Origin: Candidatus Alistipes faecigallinarum
GTDB taxonomy: Bacteria > Bacteroidota > Bacteroidia > Bacteroidales > Rikenellaceae
Reading direction: 5' to 3'
DNA length: 64,000 nt
Assembly: GCA_019115605.1 (NCBI GenBank)
Contig: DXDG01000016.1
Location: 62,001 to 126,000 of the forward strand
Shown here: positions 17,048 through 26,000 of the stretch, piece by piece
Position numbering within the stretch: the first letter of the stretch is position 1
Layout of the letters: the number at the start of each line of letters is the position of its first letter
The notes under the pieces: model-generated
Databases searched by the model: none
Seen by the model: the letters and a program-made list of their open reading frames with translations, nothing else
What the model was told of the DNA's origin: nothing
Translations under genes and position numbers: made by a program

Positions 17048-19387
17048 TCAATGCCCGAAACGCGAGGTGTCGACCTCTTTGTGCTTACGCTCCTTGTAGC
17101 CTCCGAAGCGATAGGAGAAATGGACAGTCACGCTGCGCATATAGCGGAGGGCCCCCATATCGAGCCACTGCCCCTGGTAGCGTATCTTTGTCAGTGGCAT
17201 ACTGCTGTTGAAGAGGTCGTTGCAACGGACCGAAAGCGTGGCACGGCTCCGGTCGAAGGTCCACTTCACGGCAGCATCGGCCGATCCGAGCGGTTCGATG
17301 TCGAAGGTCCCCTGAATGGCCCCCGACTGGAAGAATCCGTTCACCTCGAGGTCGATGGCGGGTTTGCGACTCAGGTGGAAGGTGTTCATGAGCCGTGCGA
17401 TGCCGACCCATTTCGAGCGGTCGAACGACATGTCGTGGAACCGATCACATCGCTGCCGCATCCGCATGCCCGTAAGTGTCAGCCGCGAATTAAGCCATTT
17501 GCCTGCACGGAACGGCAGGACGGCATTGACGCCCCACTGCCGGTTGAAGTTCCAGTTGAGCGACTGATAGATCAGCGCCAGCCGGTCGGAGGCCTGCCAG
17601 GCGGTCTGCACGAAGTAGTCGGGGCGCTCGTTCCAGAAGAGGACGAAGATATACTTCTGGCGGTAGATGTAGACGGCCTGTGCCTCGTAACTGCGCGAAG
17701 GGCGGAGTCCCGACGTGCCGTGGATCTCCGAATAGCCGTCGATGTAGGAGATAGCCCCCTGCATCTCCCAATAGGCGGGATACTCCTTGTCCGACGAGAA
17801 GTTCAGCTGCAGGATATGCCGCTCGGAGGGCGTCCAGTTCAGCGACGCCTGCGGATACAGCGACCAGTTCTCGTAGTCGCCCAGCCGGTAATACTCTCCG
17901 GCAAGCGAAGCCGAAAAGCCGACCTTTCCGAACTGCCGCCCAAAGCCGGCGTAGAGATTCCCGGTGTATTCGTCGAGCCGGGCATCGGTATCCGAGGTCG
18001 TGGGCGCCCCTTCCAGCACGGTGTAGTGCTGCCAGTCGTGCGAGCGGGCGAAGGCAAAGGCTCCGCCGGCCGTCAGTTCCCAGCCCGAGTCAAACGTGTG
18101 GCGCTCGTCGGCCGTCACGTTCAGTCGGTCGATACGCTGCCCCGAACCGACATCGAAGGCCGTCGCCTCCCGGTCGGTATAGCGGTTTTCGAGCCGCGAC
18201 TGCTCGGGATTGTCGTAATGGGTGTAGTCGAGCCCCAGGTCGAGTCCGAATGCCGAGGTGTAGCGCAGTGCCAGGTTGTGCAGCGACCTATCGCTCAGCT
18301 TCTTCGAGAGCGACTCGACGTAGCTTCCCGTCGAATGGGAGAGTCCGTCGGTATTGGGCGAAAACGAGGCGGTGTAGGCGGCGCTCAGGCGTCCCCGCTG
18401 CTTCGGGGCGTACTCGACGGCGGCACGGAGCTGATGGCTCCACCCTTCGTCGGTCATCCATTCATCCTGCCGGATGTCGTACTGCCGCCCCTCGAAGGTG
18501 TGCAGCGAGTGCAGGTCGAAACTCGACAGCTCCTTGCTCCGGGCGGCCGAATAAGTAACGTCGGCTGACCATTTGGGGGATGAGAGCGCAAAACTGCCGC
18601 CGGCATCGTAGGTGTCGTACCAGCGGTTCGTGTAGTTGGCGTGGACTTCGCCCGAGAAGGCTGTCTCGTGGCTGCGGCGCAGCACGACGTTGATCGCTGC
18701 CCCGCGGACGTGGTACTGCGGCGGTGCGCTGAACATCACCTCGGCCTTCTCCACCCGGTCGATCGGCGTCGAACGCAGCAGCGTGGCCAGCTGTTCGGCG
18801 GTCATCGTCGAGGGGCGCCCGTTCAGGATCACCGTGACGGACGACGCCCCGGCCAGCGTCAGCGCCCCCTCCTGTTCCGCAACGCCCGGCAGCCGCGTCA
18901 GGGCTTCGTAGGCGTTGTTGACGGCCTGCCCTTCGGTCAGCCGCTCAAGGTCGTAGGACAACCGCCCCTGCTCGACCTTCACCACGGGACGCTCGCCCTC
19001 GACCACCACGGCATCGACCTTCGTCGAGGCCTCCGAGAGACGAATGTCGCCCAAATCCGAACGATCGGACTCCAAGACGCGCACCTCGTAGGCCAGATGC
19101 TGGATCTGCAGTCGGTAGGGCCGCACCCCGGAGTGGATCTCAAAGCGTCCATCCGCTCCCGAGGCGACGGCATCGAGATAGACCGAGTCGCGGTCGAACA
19201 GCACGACGGCAGCCCCCGCAACGGGCCTGTCGGAGGCATCGACAAGCCGGCCCCGAATCGCGGTTTCGGAGGCGGTCGCCGCACGGGATACGGCCGCTGC
19301 ACGGGATGAGGTTTGGGCGTGGGCGGTGGCGAAGGTCAGCAGCACCACCACCGGAATCAGCAGGATGGACAGTCGGTTGTTCTTCAT
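17048..19387 (-). CDS. TonB-receptor-like outer-membrane beta-barrel protein (OMP_b-brl_3 type)
   Basis: The 779-residue protein begins with a signal peptide (MKNNRLSILLIPVVVLLTF to AHAQ). A carboxypeptidase-regulatory-like beta-sandwich follows (about 45-118: IRGRLVDASDRPVAGAAVVL), then a plug-like segment (about 125-215, with LTRLPGV and VTVILNGRPS). The rest, 220-779, is a long beta-barrel with alternating aromatic strands. This is the architecture of the PF14905 branch, not of SusC: it is shorter and has no SusD neighbour. It sits in the outer membrane and may import or sense a ligand that cannot be named. It lies just outside the island and is GC-rich, so it is probably core. Confidence 0.8.
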   Translation of the reverse strand: MKNNRLSILLIPVVVLLTFATAHAQTSSRAAAVSRAATASETAIRGRLVDASDRPVAGAAVVLFDRDSVYLDAVASGADGRFEIHSGVRPYRLQIQHLAYEVRVLESDRSDLGDIRLSEASTKVDAVVVEGERPVVKVEQGRLSYDLERLTEGQAVNNAYEALTRLPGVAEQEGALTLAGASSVTVILNGRPSTMTAEQLATLLRSTPIDRVEKAEVMFSAPPQYHVRGAAINVVLRRSHETAFSGEVHANYTNRWYDTYDAGGSFALSSPKWSADVTYSAARSKELSSFDLHSLHTFEGRQYDIRQDEWMTDEGWSHQLRAAVEYAPKQRGRLSAAYTASFSPNTDGLSHSTGSYVESLSKKLSDRSLHNLALRYTSAFGLDLGLDYTHYDNPEQSRLENRYTDREATAFDVGSGQRIDRLNVTADERHTFDSGWELTAGGAFAFARSHDWQHYTVLEGAPTTSDTDARLDEYTGNLYAGFGRQFGKVGFSASLAGEYYRLGDYENWSLYPQASLNWTPSERHILQLNFSSDKEYPAYWEMQGAISYIDGYSEIHGTSGLRPSRSYEAQAVYIYRQKYIFVLFWNERPDYFVQTAWQASDRLALIYQSLNWNFNRQWGVNAVLPFRAGKWLNSRLTLTGMRMRQRCDRFHDMSFDRSKWVGIARLMNTFHLSRKPAIDLEVNGFFQSGAIQGTFDIEPLGSADAAVKWTFDRSRATLSVRCNDLFNSSMPLTKIRYQGQWLDMGALRYMRSVTVHFSYRFGGYKERKHKEVDTSRFGH

Positions 19388-19422
19388 GATTTTGCGATTT
19401 TCGGAGGAAACTTCCGTATCGC

Positions 19423-19430
19423 AAAATTAC
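19423..19430 (-). promoter_or_regulatory. Promoter -7 element TAATTTTG of the barrel gene
   Basis: On the minus strand TAATTTTG lies 35 bases upstream of the ATG at 19387, in an AT-rich pocket of otherwise GC-rich sequence. No clear -33 TTTG was found. Confidence 0.5.
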
Positions 19431-19571
19431 ACCCGAAAGGACCTTTCCGGTGTGGAAAGAATCTTGCCTTCCGATATCTAATCGGTTGATTTCCAGGGAT
19501 TGCTGCGTGGAGAATCTTGCGCTGGGGCGGTTGCGCCTTACTCTGTGTCGGAGGATTCGCGCCCCCGTGTT

Positions 19572-21293
19572 TCAGGCGAAAAGCGAGAGCATCTTCTCGC
19601 GGTCCGCAACCGTGGAGTCAGCGATGCGCCGCTTGAGCTTCGACTTGAGCGTATAGACGCCGTTCAGGGACATGTCGAGCATGACGCAGATCTCCTGCGG
19701 CGTGAATCCGGCGATGACCAGCGCCGCAAAGTCGTAGTTGCGCTCGGTCCAGCCGGGAAACTCTTCGCGAAGCCGCGTCACGGCCCGGTCGCTGTACAAA
19801 TCGGCCATGTCGACCACGTCGGCCAGCATTGCGGGGCTCAACGCCAGCTCGCGCATCTTGGCTGTCAGCCGCTCACCCTCGCCATAGGTATAATAGGTGG
19901 CGGCGATATCGCGTACGGCGGCCATGCGCCCCTCCAGAAGCCGCTTCACGGCCGCCTGGCGGGCATTGGAGGCATCGAGCCGCGAGGTGAGGCTGTCGTG
20001 CGACTCGCGGAAGGAGTCCACGAGCGCCAGCGATTCGCTGAGCTGCTCGTCGCGGCGACGCAGTTTGCGGCGGTAGCTGACCACGGCCCATACGGCCGCC
20101 ATCGCAACCAGCACGGCCGCCAGTCCCAGGATCCACACCCGGTAGCGCAGCGACGCCTCGCGCAGCGCCACCTCGTTGGCCGTGCGGTAGCGGCGTTCGA
20201 GTTCGGCGACCTGCGCCCCGCGCTGCACTTCGAAGAGCGAATCCTTCACCGAGACATACTGCTGCATGTAGTCGTAGGCACGCTTGTCGTCGCCCAGGCC
20301 GTGGTAGATTCCCGCGGCGATGTCGAACAGCCCGACATCCCCCTGGTGGAAGGTGTCCCGGCAGGCCAGCGACTCTTCGATGTAGCAGCGGGCCGAATCG
20401 AGCTGGCCGTCCTCCCGGAAGATGATCGCCGAGGCGATGTCGTAGAACGACCGCCCGGTATCCTCCGAGGCGGCTTTCCCGTAGGACAGCGGCGCTGTAC
20501 GGATCACGTCGAGATCAATCTTGCTCCGTGCATCCAGCAGCTGCCCGGGGGTCCAGTCCCCGAAGTAGGCGTGGAACAGGAGATTCTGGATGCGCACCTG
20601 CTGGGCGAAGTAACGGAACGGGATCGTGTCGGCCGCCTCGACCAGCGGTGAGAGCGTCTCGATAGCCTGCCGGTAATCCCCGTTGGCGCAATAGGCCGAG
20701 GCGAGCATGAAGCGGCTGTAGCCCTCCTGCTCCGTATTGCCGTTGGCGCGTGCCGCTTCGACCGCCTTTTCGAAGGGCTCCACGGCATTGTATCCCTGCT
20801 CGAAATAGAGCAGACCCAACGTGTGGTAGACGGCCACAAGCAGCGTTTCGGTCTGTTTCCGCTGCGGGGTATCACTCCCGGAGCTCCCTTCCAACGCCTT
20901 TTCGGCCTGAATTGCCGCCTGGGTGTAGCCCCGGATTCCCTCCTCCATGTCGCCGAGACTGACATGAGCCTTGGCATAGGTGTACCACGCTTCGGCCCGT
21001 TCACCCTCCGAACCGTGACGGTCGTAGTAGCGCATGCCGCGGTTCAGGATCTTTTTGCCGGCCAGGGTGTCGCCCGACGAGACCTCGGCCAGCCCCGTCA
21101 GCAGCGACCAGCGGGCCCGGTCGTTGCGGTTCATCCGCTCCGGATCCATCGCCCGCAGCAGCTGCCGTGCGCTGTCGGGGTGCTCCACGGCAAGGAATGA
21201 GTTGACCGTGAAACGGACCTCTTCCCGATGCACGCATCCGACGGCCGGCAGTGCGACAGCCGCCAGCAACCATCCGATGATCTTTCGCTTCAT
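19572..21293 (-). CDS. Lipoprotein with TPR repeats, one membrane segment, coiled coil and C-terminal LuxR-like HTH
   Basis: The frame extends upstream to 21428, but the ATG at 21293 gives a proper lipoprotein signal (MKRKIIGWLLAAVALPAVGC), so the product is 573 residues. Helical TPR-like repeats fill about 30-370. A membrane helix (VWILGLAAVLVAMAAVWAVV) follows near 385-405 and runs into a charged coiled coil. The C-terminal 60 residues (AALVIAGFTPQEICVMLDMS, then VYTLKSKLKRRI) match the HTH recognition region seen in Bacteroidota sensor-regulators. Such proteins are thought to be membrane-tethered regulators, but lipidation together with a downstream TM is topologically awkward. Target genes are unknown. 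Confidence 0.75.
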   Translation of the reverse strand: MKRKIIGWLLAAVALPAVGCVHREEVRFTVNSFLAVEHPDSARQLLRAMDPERMNRNDRARWSLLTGLAEVSSGDTLAGKKILNRGMRYYDRHGSEGERAEAWYTYAKAHVSLGDMEEGIRGYTQAAIQAEKALEGSSGSDTPQRKQTETLLVAVYHTLGLLYFEQGYNAVEPFEKAVEAARANGNTEQEGYSRFMLASAYCANGDYRQAIETLSPLVEAADTIPFRYFAQQVRIQNLLFHAYFGDWTPGQLLDARSKIDLDVIRTAPLSYGKAASEDTGRSFYDIASAIIFREDGQLDSARCYIEESLACRDTFHQGDVGLFDIAAGIYHGLGDDKRAYDYMQQYVSVKDSLFEVQRGAQVAELERRYRTANEVALREASLRYRVWILGLAAVLVAMAAVWAVVSYRRKLRRRDEQLSESLALVDSFRESHDSLTSRLDASNARQAAVKRLLEGRMAAVRDIAATYYTYGEGERLTAKMRELALSPAMLADVVDMADLYSDRAVTRLREEFPGWTERNYDFAALVIAGFTPQEICVMLDMSLNGVYTLKSKLKRRIADSTVADREKMLSLFA

Positions 21294-21319
21294 GTTCCGG
21301 CGGAGGATTCGGGGAGGGG

Positions 21320-22375
21320 TCAGCAGACTCCGAAGCGGTAGACGATCTTCTGGCAGTAGGTCTCGCCCGGGTGGAGCAGCGGCGACGGGAAGTCGGCGTG
21401 GTTCACGGCATCGGGGTAGTTCTGGCATTCGATGGCCACGCCGTCGTAGTCGGCATACTGTCCGCCGTGCTTGGTCTCGGGGCAGCCGCCCGCGAGCCAG
21501 TTACCCGTGTAGATCATCACGCTGGGTTGCGACGAGAGCACCTCGACTCGGCGGCCCGAACGCGGGTCGCGCAGCGTGCCCACCTCACCCAGGATGTTGG
21601 GCTTCCAGCCGTCGATGACGAAGGGATGGTCGTATCCCTTGAAGTCGCGGATGTGGTTGAACTCGGCGTCGATGCCCGGTCGGAACGTCCGGAACGTCCG
21701 GAAATCCTGCGGTGTACCCTCTACGTCGAGCAGCTGCCCCGTAGGGATCTGCCGCTCGTTCATTTCGAGCACCTTCGAGGCGTTGAGCTGCAGCTCGTGG
21801 TCGAGAACCGACCCGGAGTCTTCGCCCGCCAGGTTGAAATAGACGTGGTTCGTGAGATTCACGACGGTGGTCCGGTCGGTGCGGGCCAGATAGGTGATCT
21901 CCAGCGCGCAGTCGTCGTCGAAGTCGAAGATCGCCTCGACGCACAGCTCGCCCGGATAGCCCTGGTCGCCGTCCTCCGAAAGGAGCGACATCACCACGCG
22001 GTTGGTCTCCACACGGCTCTCCCAGACCCGGTTGGCAAAGTTCTTCGTGCCGCCGTGCAGGTGGTTCACGCCGTTGTTCACTTCGAGTGCGTACTCCTTG
22101 CCCTCGACGGTCATCCTGCCGTAGGCGATGCGGTTGGCGCAGCGGCCCACGCTCTTGCCGGCGGCGGCTCCGTCGTAGAAATAGCCCTCGGGTCGCTTGT
22201 AGCCCAGCACGACGTCGGCCATGCGGCCTTCGCGGTCGGGCATCACGGCGGCGACGACTGCCGCGCCATAGTTCGAGAGGCGCACCTCGGCGCCGCGGTC
22301 GTTGCGCAGCGTGTAGAGGATGATCGCCTCGCCTTCGGGGGTCATACCCCAGACATGCTGTTGGATATCTACCAT
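21320..22375 (-). CDS. galM: Aldose 1-epimerase (galactose mutarotase)
   Basis: The 351-residue product matches GalM along its length. Landmarks are NYGAAVVAAVMPDREG, GRCANRIAYGRM, the NNGVNHLHGG motif that supplies the catalytic His, LTNHVYFNLAGE with the second His, and a C-terminal AIECQNYPDAVNHADFPSP where the conserved Glu acts as base. It interconverts alpha and beta anomers of galactose or glucose in the Leloir pathway. Its start lies 1 base after the gltX stop on the same strand, so it is read from the gltX transcript. This pairing looks like shared transcription rather than shared function. Confidence 0.92.
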   Translation of the reverse strand: MVDIQQHVWGMTPEGEAIILYTLRNDRGAEVRLSNYGAAVVAAVMPDREGRMADVVLGYKRPEGYFYDGAAAGKSVGRCANRIAYGRMTVEGKEYALEVNNGVNHLHGGTKNFANRVWESRVETNRVVMSLLSEDGDQGYPGELCVEAIFDFDDDCALEITYLARTDRTTVVNLTNHVYFNLAGEDSGSVLDHELQLNASKVLEMNERQIPTGQLLDVEGTPQDFRTFRTFRPGIDAEFNHIRDFKGYDHPFVIDGWKPNILGEVGTLRDPRSGRRVEVLSSQPSVMIYTGNWLAGGCPETKHGGQYADYDGVAIECQNYPDAVNHADFPSPLLHPGETYCQKIVYRFGVC

Positions 22376-22376
22376 C

Positions 22377-23939
22377 TTATTCGGCGGGTTTGAGTGTGGC
22401 CAGCAGGTGGTCGATGCGTCGCAGACACTCCTGCTTGCCGATAAATTCCGTTACGTCGTACATGCCGGGGCCCTTGCCGGCGCCTACGAGCGCCAGCCGC
22501 AGCGTGTTCATCACCTGGCCCATGCCGTAGCCCTTCTGCTCGATCCAGGCGTGAACGACCTCCTCGGTATGCTCCTTTGAAAAGTCGTCGATGCCCTCCA
22601 GCACGCCGCGCAGCTCGCGCAGGATCTCCGGATTCTGCCCCTTCCAGTATTTGCGCACCTGCTTCTCCTCATACTCCGTGGGTGCGATGAAGAAGTAGGA
22701 GGTCAGATCCCAGAGGTCGGTCGTCAGCTGTGCGCGCTCCTTCATGATGCCTGCAGCCTTGCCGGCCACCTCGTCCGACACCTCGATGCCGTGCTCGCGC
22801 AGGATCGGCTGGTAGACGACGGCCAGCTCGGCGTCCGTCTTGCGGTGCATGTACTGGGCGTTGAACCAGCGGGCCTTGTCGGGCTGGAAGCGGGCGCCGG
22901 ATTTCGAGACGCGTTCGAGCGAGAAGCTGTCGATGAGCTCCTGCATCGTGAAGAGCTCCTGCTCCGTACCGGGGTTCCAGCCCAGCAGGGCGAGCATGTT
23001 GATGAAGGCTTCGGGGAAGTAGCCGTCCTCGCGGTATCCGCGGGCCGTTTCGCCCGTCGCGGGGGATTTCCAGAAGAGCGGGAAGACCGGGAAGCCCATC
23101 TTGTCGCCGTCGCGCTTGGAGAGCTTGCCGCCGCCCGTAGGCTTGAGCAGCAGGGGCAGGTGGGCGAACTCGGGACGCGAATCGCTCCATCCGAAGGCCT
23201 CGTAGAGCAGGTAGTGCAGCGGCAGCGACGGCAGCCACTCCTCGCCGCGGATGACGTGCGAAACCTCCATCAGGTGGTCATCCACGATGTTCGCGAGGTG
23301 GTAGGTGGGCAGGGCGTCGGCCGACTTGTAGAGCACCTTGTCGTCGAGCGTCGAGGTGTTCACCTCGACATGGCCGCGGATCAGGTCATCCATGCGGACT
23401 ACCTGGTTCTCGGGCATCTTGAAGCGGATGACCCACTGGTCGCCGCGGTCGATGCGCGCGCGGACCTCCCCGGCCGGCAGGGCCAGCGAGGTGGCGAGTT
23501 TCTCGCGCACGGCGTAGTTGTAGGCGAAGGCTTCGCCGCGCGCCTCGGCTTCGTGGCGCAGGGCGTCGAGCTCCTCGGCCGTGTCGAAGGCGTAGTAGGC
23601 CCAGCCCGCCTCGACGAGCTGCAGAGCGTACTTGAGGTAGATCTCGCGCCGCTCGCTCTGGCGGTAGGGGGCGTGGGGGCCGCCGACACCGACGCCTTCG
23701 TCGATCTCGATGCCGCACCAGCGGAGCGACTCCAGGATATACTCCTCGGCTCCGGGGACGAAGCGCTGCGAGTCGGTATCCTCGATGCGGAGGATCATCG
23801 TGCCCCCGTGCTGCCGGGCGAAGAGGTAGTTGTAGAGGGCCGTGCGGACGCCGCCAATGTGCAGCGGTCCGGTGGGGCTGGGTGCGAAGCGCACCCGAAC
23901 GGGTCTTTCCATATCGTGTTTCGAATTTTGAATGCTCAT
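22377..23939 (-). CDS. gltX: Glutamyl-tRNA synthetase
   Basis: The 520-residue class I synthetase shows the HIGH-type motif (PLHIGG, 25-30), the strongly conserved [10 protein letters not shown], and the KLSKR loop at 272-276, with the anticodon-binding helical domain after about 340. It charges tRNA-Glu (and possibly tRNA-Gln only indirectly; a separate glnS is present at 33265, so discriminating specificity is expected). Two starts are possible: 23939, or the ATG nine codons in ([11 protein letters not shown]) at 23912, which matches the usual N-terminus of the family better. It lies 37 bases downstream of the SIMPL gene. Confidence 0.95.
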   Translation of the reverse strand: MSIQNSKHDMERPVRVRFAPSPTGPLHIGGVRTALYNYLFARQHGGTMILRIEDTDSQRFVPGAEEYILESLRWCGIEIDEGVGVGGPHAPYRQSERREIYLKYALQLVEAGWAYYAFDTAEELDALRHEAEARGEAFAYNYAVREKLATSLALPAGEVRARIDRGDQWVIRFKMPENQVVRMDDLIRGHVEVNTSTLDDKVLYKSADALPTYHLANIVDDHLMEVSHVIRGEEWLPSLPLHYLLYEAFGWSDSRPEFAHLPLLLKPTGGGKLSKRDGDKMGFPVFPLFWKSPATGETARGYREDGYFPEAFINMLALLGWNPGTEQELFTMQELIDSFSLERVSKSGARFQPDKARWFNAQYMHRKTDAELAVVYQPILREHGIEVSDEVAGKAAGIMKERAQLTTDLWDLTSYFFIAPTEYEEKQVRKYWKGQNPEILRELRGVLEGIDDFSKEHTEEVVHAWIEQKGYGMGQVMNTLRLALVGAGKGPGMYDVTEFIGKQECLRRIDHLLATLKPAE

Positions 23940-23976
23940 AGGGTTGTGTGGAGGCCGGACCTCCCTGCCGGGGCTC

Positions 23977-24705
23977 CTACTTTACGCGGTATTCCACGCG
24001 CATCGTAATGCGGGCCTTCTTCTGACGGCTCGACGTGTTGAACGACCCTCCGGCCGAGAACTCCTCGTTGGTGTTGGCTCCCGTAATCTGGAAGACGCCC
24101 ATGCGGGCCGAAGCCACTCGTCCGATCTTCGTGCCGGCGTTGCGGGCGATCTTCTCGGCGCGCATCCGCGCGTCGGCCGAGGCCGTTTCGATCAGGCCCA
24201 TCTTCACGTCGTCGAGCTTCGTGTAGTAGTAATCCGGGGCGTAGGCCTCGATCGAGACGCCCTGGGCGATCAGCGACGAGATCTCGCGCGAGACGGTCTC
24301 GACCTTCTCCACGTCGGAGGACTCCACCGTGAAACGCTGCCGCAGACGGTATCCCGTGAAGCGCTGCCCGGCCCAGTTGCCGTTGGCGTTGTAGACCGGG
24401 TCGTACTGTTTCTCGACATTGACGAAGGCGAAGACCACCGCCTCGGCCGGGATGCCCTTGTCGGCGAGGTACTGCTGGACCTTTTGCTTGCTGCGTTCGA
24501 TCTCGGCATATCCGGCGGCCGCCTGCTGCGCCTCGGCCGTGAGTTCTCCCGACCAGACGATCAGATCCGACGTGAACTCCGTCTCGCCCAGTCCCGTTAC
24601 GAGAATCGTGTCCTGTGCGCGGTACTTGTAGGTGTAGGCGCGTCCCAGAATGACGGCGCATGCGACGGCCGCAAGGCCGATGAGCAGATACTTCGCGTTC
24701 TTCAT
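23977..24705 (-). CDS. SIMPL-domain (DUF541) periplasmic protein
   Basis: The 242-residue protein has an uncleaved-anchor or signal-like N-terminus ([20 protein letters not shown]). The SIMPL fold follows: [20 protein letters not shown], a helical pair around 60-80, and the [19 protein letters not shown] helix near 180 that is typical of the family. SIMPL proteins are periplasmic or membrane-attached with poorly defined roles; some bind partner kinases or stress factors. It sits between ychF and gltX on the same strand, 44 bases after the ychF stop. The context gives no clear functional hint. Confidence 0.85.
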   Translation of the reverse strand: MKNAKYLLIGLAAVACAVILGRAYTYKYRAQDTILVTGLGETEFTSDLIVWSGELTAEAQQAAAGYAEIERSKQKVQQYLADKGIPAEAVVFAFVNVEKQYDPVYNANGNWAGQRFTGYRLRQRFTVESSDVEKVETVSREISSLIAQGVSIEAYAPDYYYTKLDDVKMGLIETASADARMRAEKIARNAGTKIGRVASARMGVFQITGANTNEEFSAGGSFNTSSRQKKARITMRVEYRVK

Positions 24706-24749
24706 GGCTTATGATTTTTAAGGTTCGGTCAACGGTCGTCCGACGCCGG

Positions 24750-25850
24750 TCAGACGTTGAACAGGAAGTGCATGATGTCGCCGTCCTGAACGACATACTC
24801 CTTGCCCTCGATGCCGATCTTGCCCGCATCGCGGCAGGCCTTCTCGGAGCCGAGTGCGACGTAGTCATCGTACTTGATGACCTCGGCGCGGATGAAACCC
24901 CGCTCGAAGTCGGTGTGGATGATGCCGGCCGTCTGCGGGGCCTTCATGCCGCGCGAATAGGTCCAGGCGCGGGTCTCGTCGGCTCCCGTGGTGAAGAAGG
25001 TCTCGAGGTTGAGCAGCTTGTAGGCCGCCTTGATCAGACGCGCCACGCCCGACTCCTCGAGCCCGAGGTCCTCGAGGAACATCTGCCGCTCCTCGTAGCT
25101 CTCCAGCTCGGCAATGTCGGCTTCGGTGGCGGCGGCGATGATGAGCATCTCGGCCTTCTCGTCGGCGATGGCCGCACGGACCGCCTCGGTGTAGGCGTTG
25201 CCCGTCGCGGCGCTCTTCTCATCGACGTTGCAGACGTAGAGCACCGGTTTGTCGGTCAGCAGGTTCAGGTCGGCAACCAGCTTGCGGTCCTCCTTCTCGA
25301 GTTCGATCGTCCGGGCGCTCTTGCCCTGTTCGAGGGCCGCCTTGTACTGGAGCAGCAGCTCCACGGCCCGCTTGGCCTGCTTGTCGCCGCCCGACGTGGC
25401 GGCCTTCTGGGTCTTGGCCAGCCGGTTTTCGACCGTCTCGAGATCCTTCAGCTGCAGCTCCGTGTCGATGATCTCCTTGTCGCGCACGGGGTCGATCGAA
25501 CCGTCCACATGGGTGATGTTGCCGTTGTCGAAGCAGCGCAGCACGTGGATGATGGCATTCGTGTTGCGGATGTTGCCCAGGAACTTGTTGCCCAGGCCCT
25601 CGCCCTTCGAGGCGCCCTTGACCAGTCCGGCAATGTCGACGATCTCGATCGTCGTGGGGATGACCCGTTTGGGATGGTCGATTTCGGCCAGCCGCACGAG
25701 CCGCTGGTCGGGCACGGTGATCACCCCGACGTTGGGTTCGATCGTGCAGAAGGGGAAGTTGGCCGCCTGCGCCTTTGCGTTCGACAGGCAGTTGAAGAGG
25801 GTCGATTTCCCGACGTTCGGGAGCCCTACGATACCACACTGTAAAGCCAT
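24750..25850 (-). CDS. ychF: Redox-regulated ATPase YchF (Obg-like)
   Basis: The 366-residue product has the P-loop GLPNVGKST at 8-16 and the Obg-type G2/G3 region (NVGVITVPD, EIVDIAGLVKGASKGEGLGN). The YchF-specific NMEE-type position is altered here. A helical insertion and a C-terminal TGS domain (HTDFERGFIRAEVIKYDD, ending DIMHFLFNV) complete it. YchF binds ribosomes and hydrolyses ATP rather than GTP, affecting stress responses. It is a housekeeping gene transcribed from a good promoter at 25913-25920 and followed by the SIMPL gene. Confidence 0.95.
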   Translation of the reverse strand: MALQCGIVGLPNVGKSTLFNCLSNAKAQAANFPFCTIEPNVGVITVPDQRLVRLAEIDHPKRVIPTTIEIVDIAGLVKGASKGEGLGNKFLGNIRNTNAIIHVLRCFDNGNITHVDGSIDPVRDKEIIDTELQLKDLETVENRLAKTQKAATSGGDKQAKRAVELLLQYKAALEQGKSARTIELEKEDRKLVADLNLLTDKPVLYVCNVDEKSAATGNAYTEAVRAAIADEKAEMLIIAAATEADIAELESYEERQMFLEDLGLEESGVARLIKAAYKLLNLETFFTTGADETRAWTYSRGMKAPQTAGIIHTDFERGFIRAEVIKYDDYVALGSEKACRDAGKIGIEGKEYVVQDGDIMHFLFNV

Positions 25851-25912
25851 ATGCTATAGTTCGTTTGTTGTCTGTTCGGAGCTTCCGGCGCACCTTGCGC
25901 CTTTGCGAGTGG

Positions 25913-25920
25913 CAAAGATA
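25913..25920 (-). promoter_or_regulatory. Promoter -7 element TATCTTTG of ychF
   Basis: On the minus strand TATCTTTG lies 62 bases upstream of the ychF start. It is an exact copy of the phylum consensus, next to the terminator of the GH97 gene. Confidence 0.65.
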
Positions 25921-25943
25921 CGCAATTCTTTTCATTTATGCAC

Positions 25944-25973
25944 AAAAAAGCAGCGGCCTGCACCGCTGCTTTT
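25944..25973 (-). terminator. Rho-independent terminator of the GH97 gene
   Basis: An 11-bp stem (AAAAGCAGCGG at 25946-25956 with 25963-25973) and a 6-base loop are followed, on the minus strand, by TTTTTTGTGC. It sits 28 bases past the GH97 stop. Confidence 0.8.
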
Positions 25974-26000
25974 CGTTCGAAGCAGAGCAGATACCTGCCC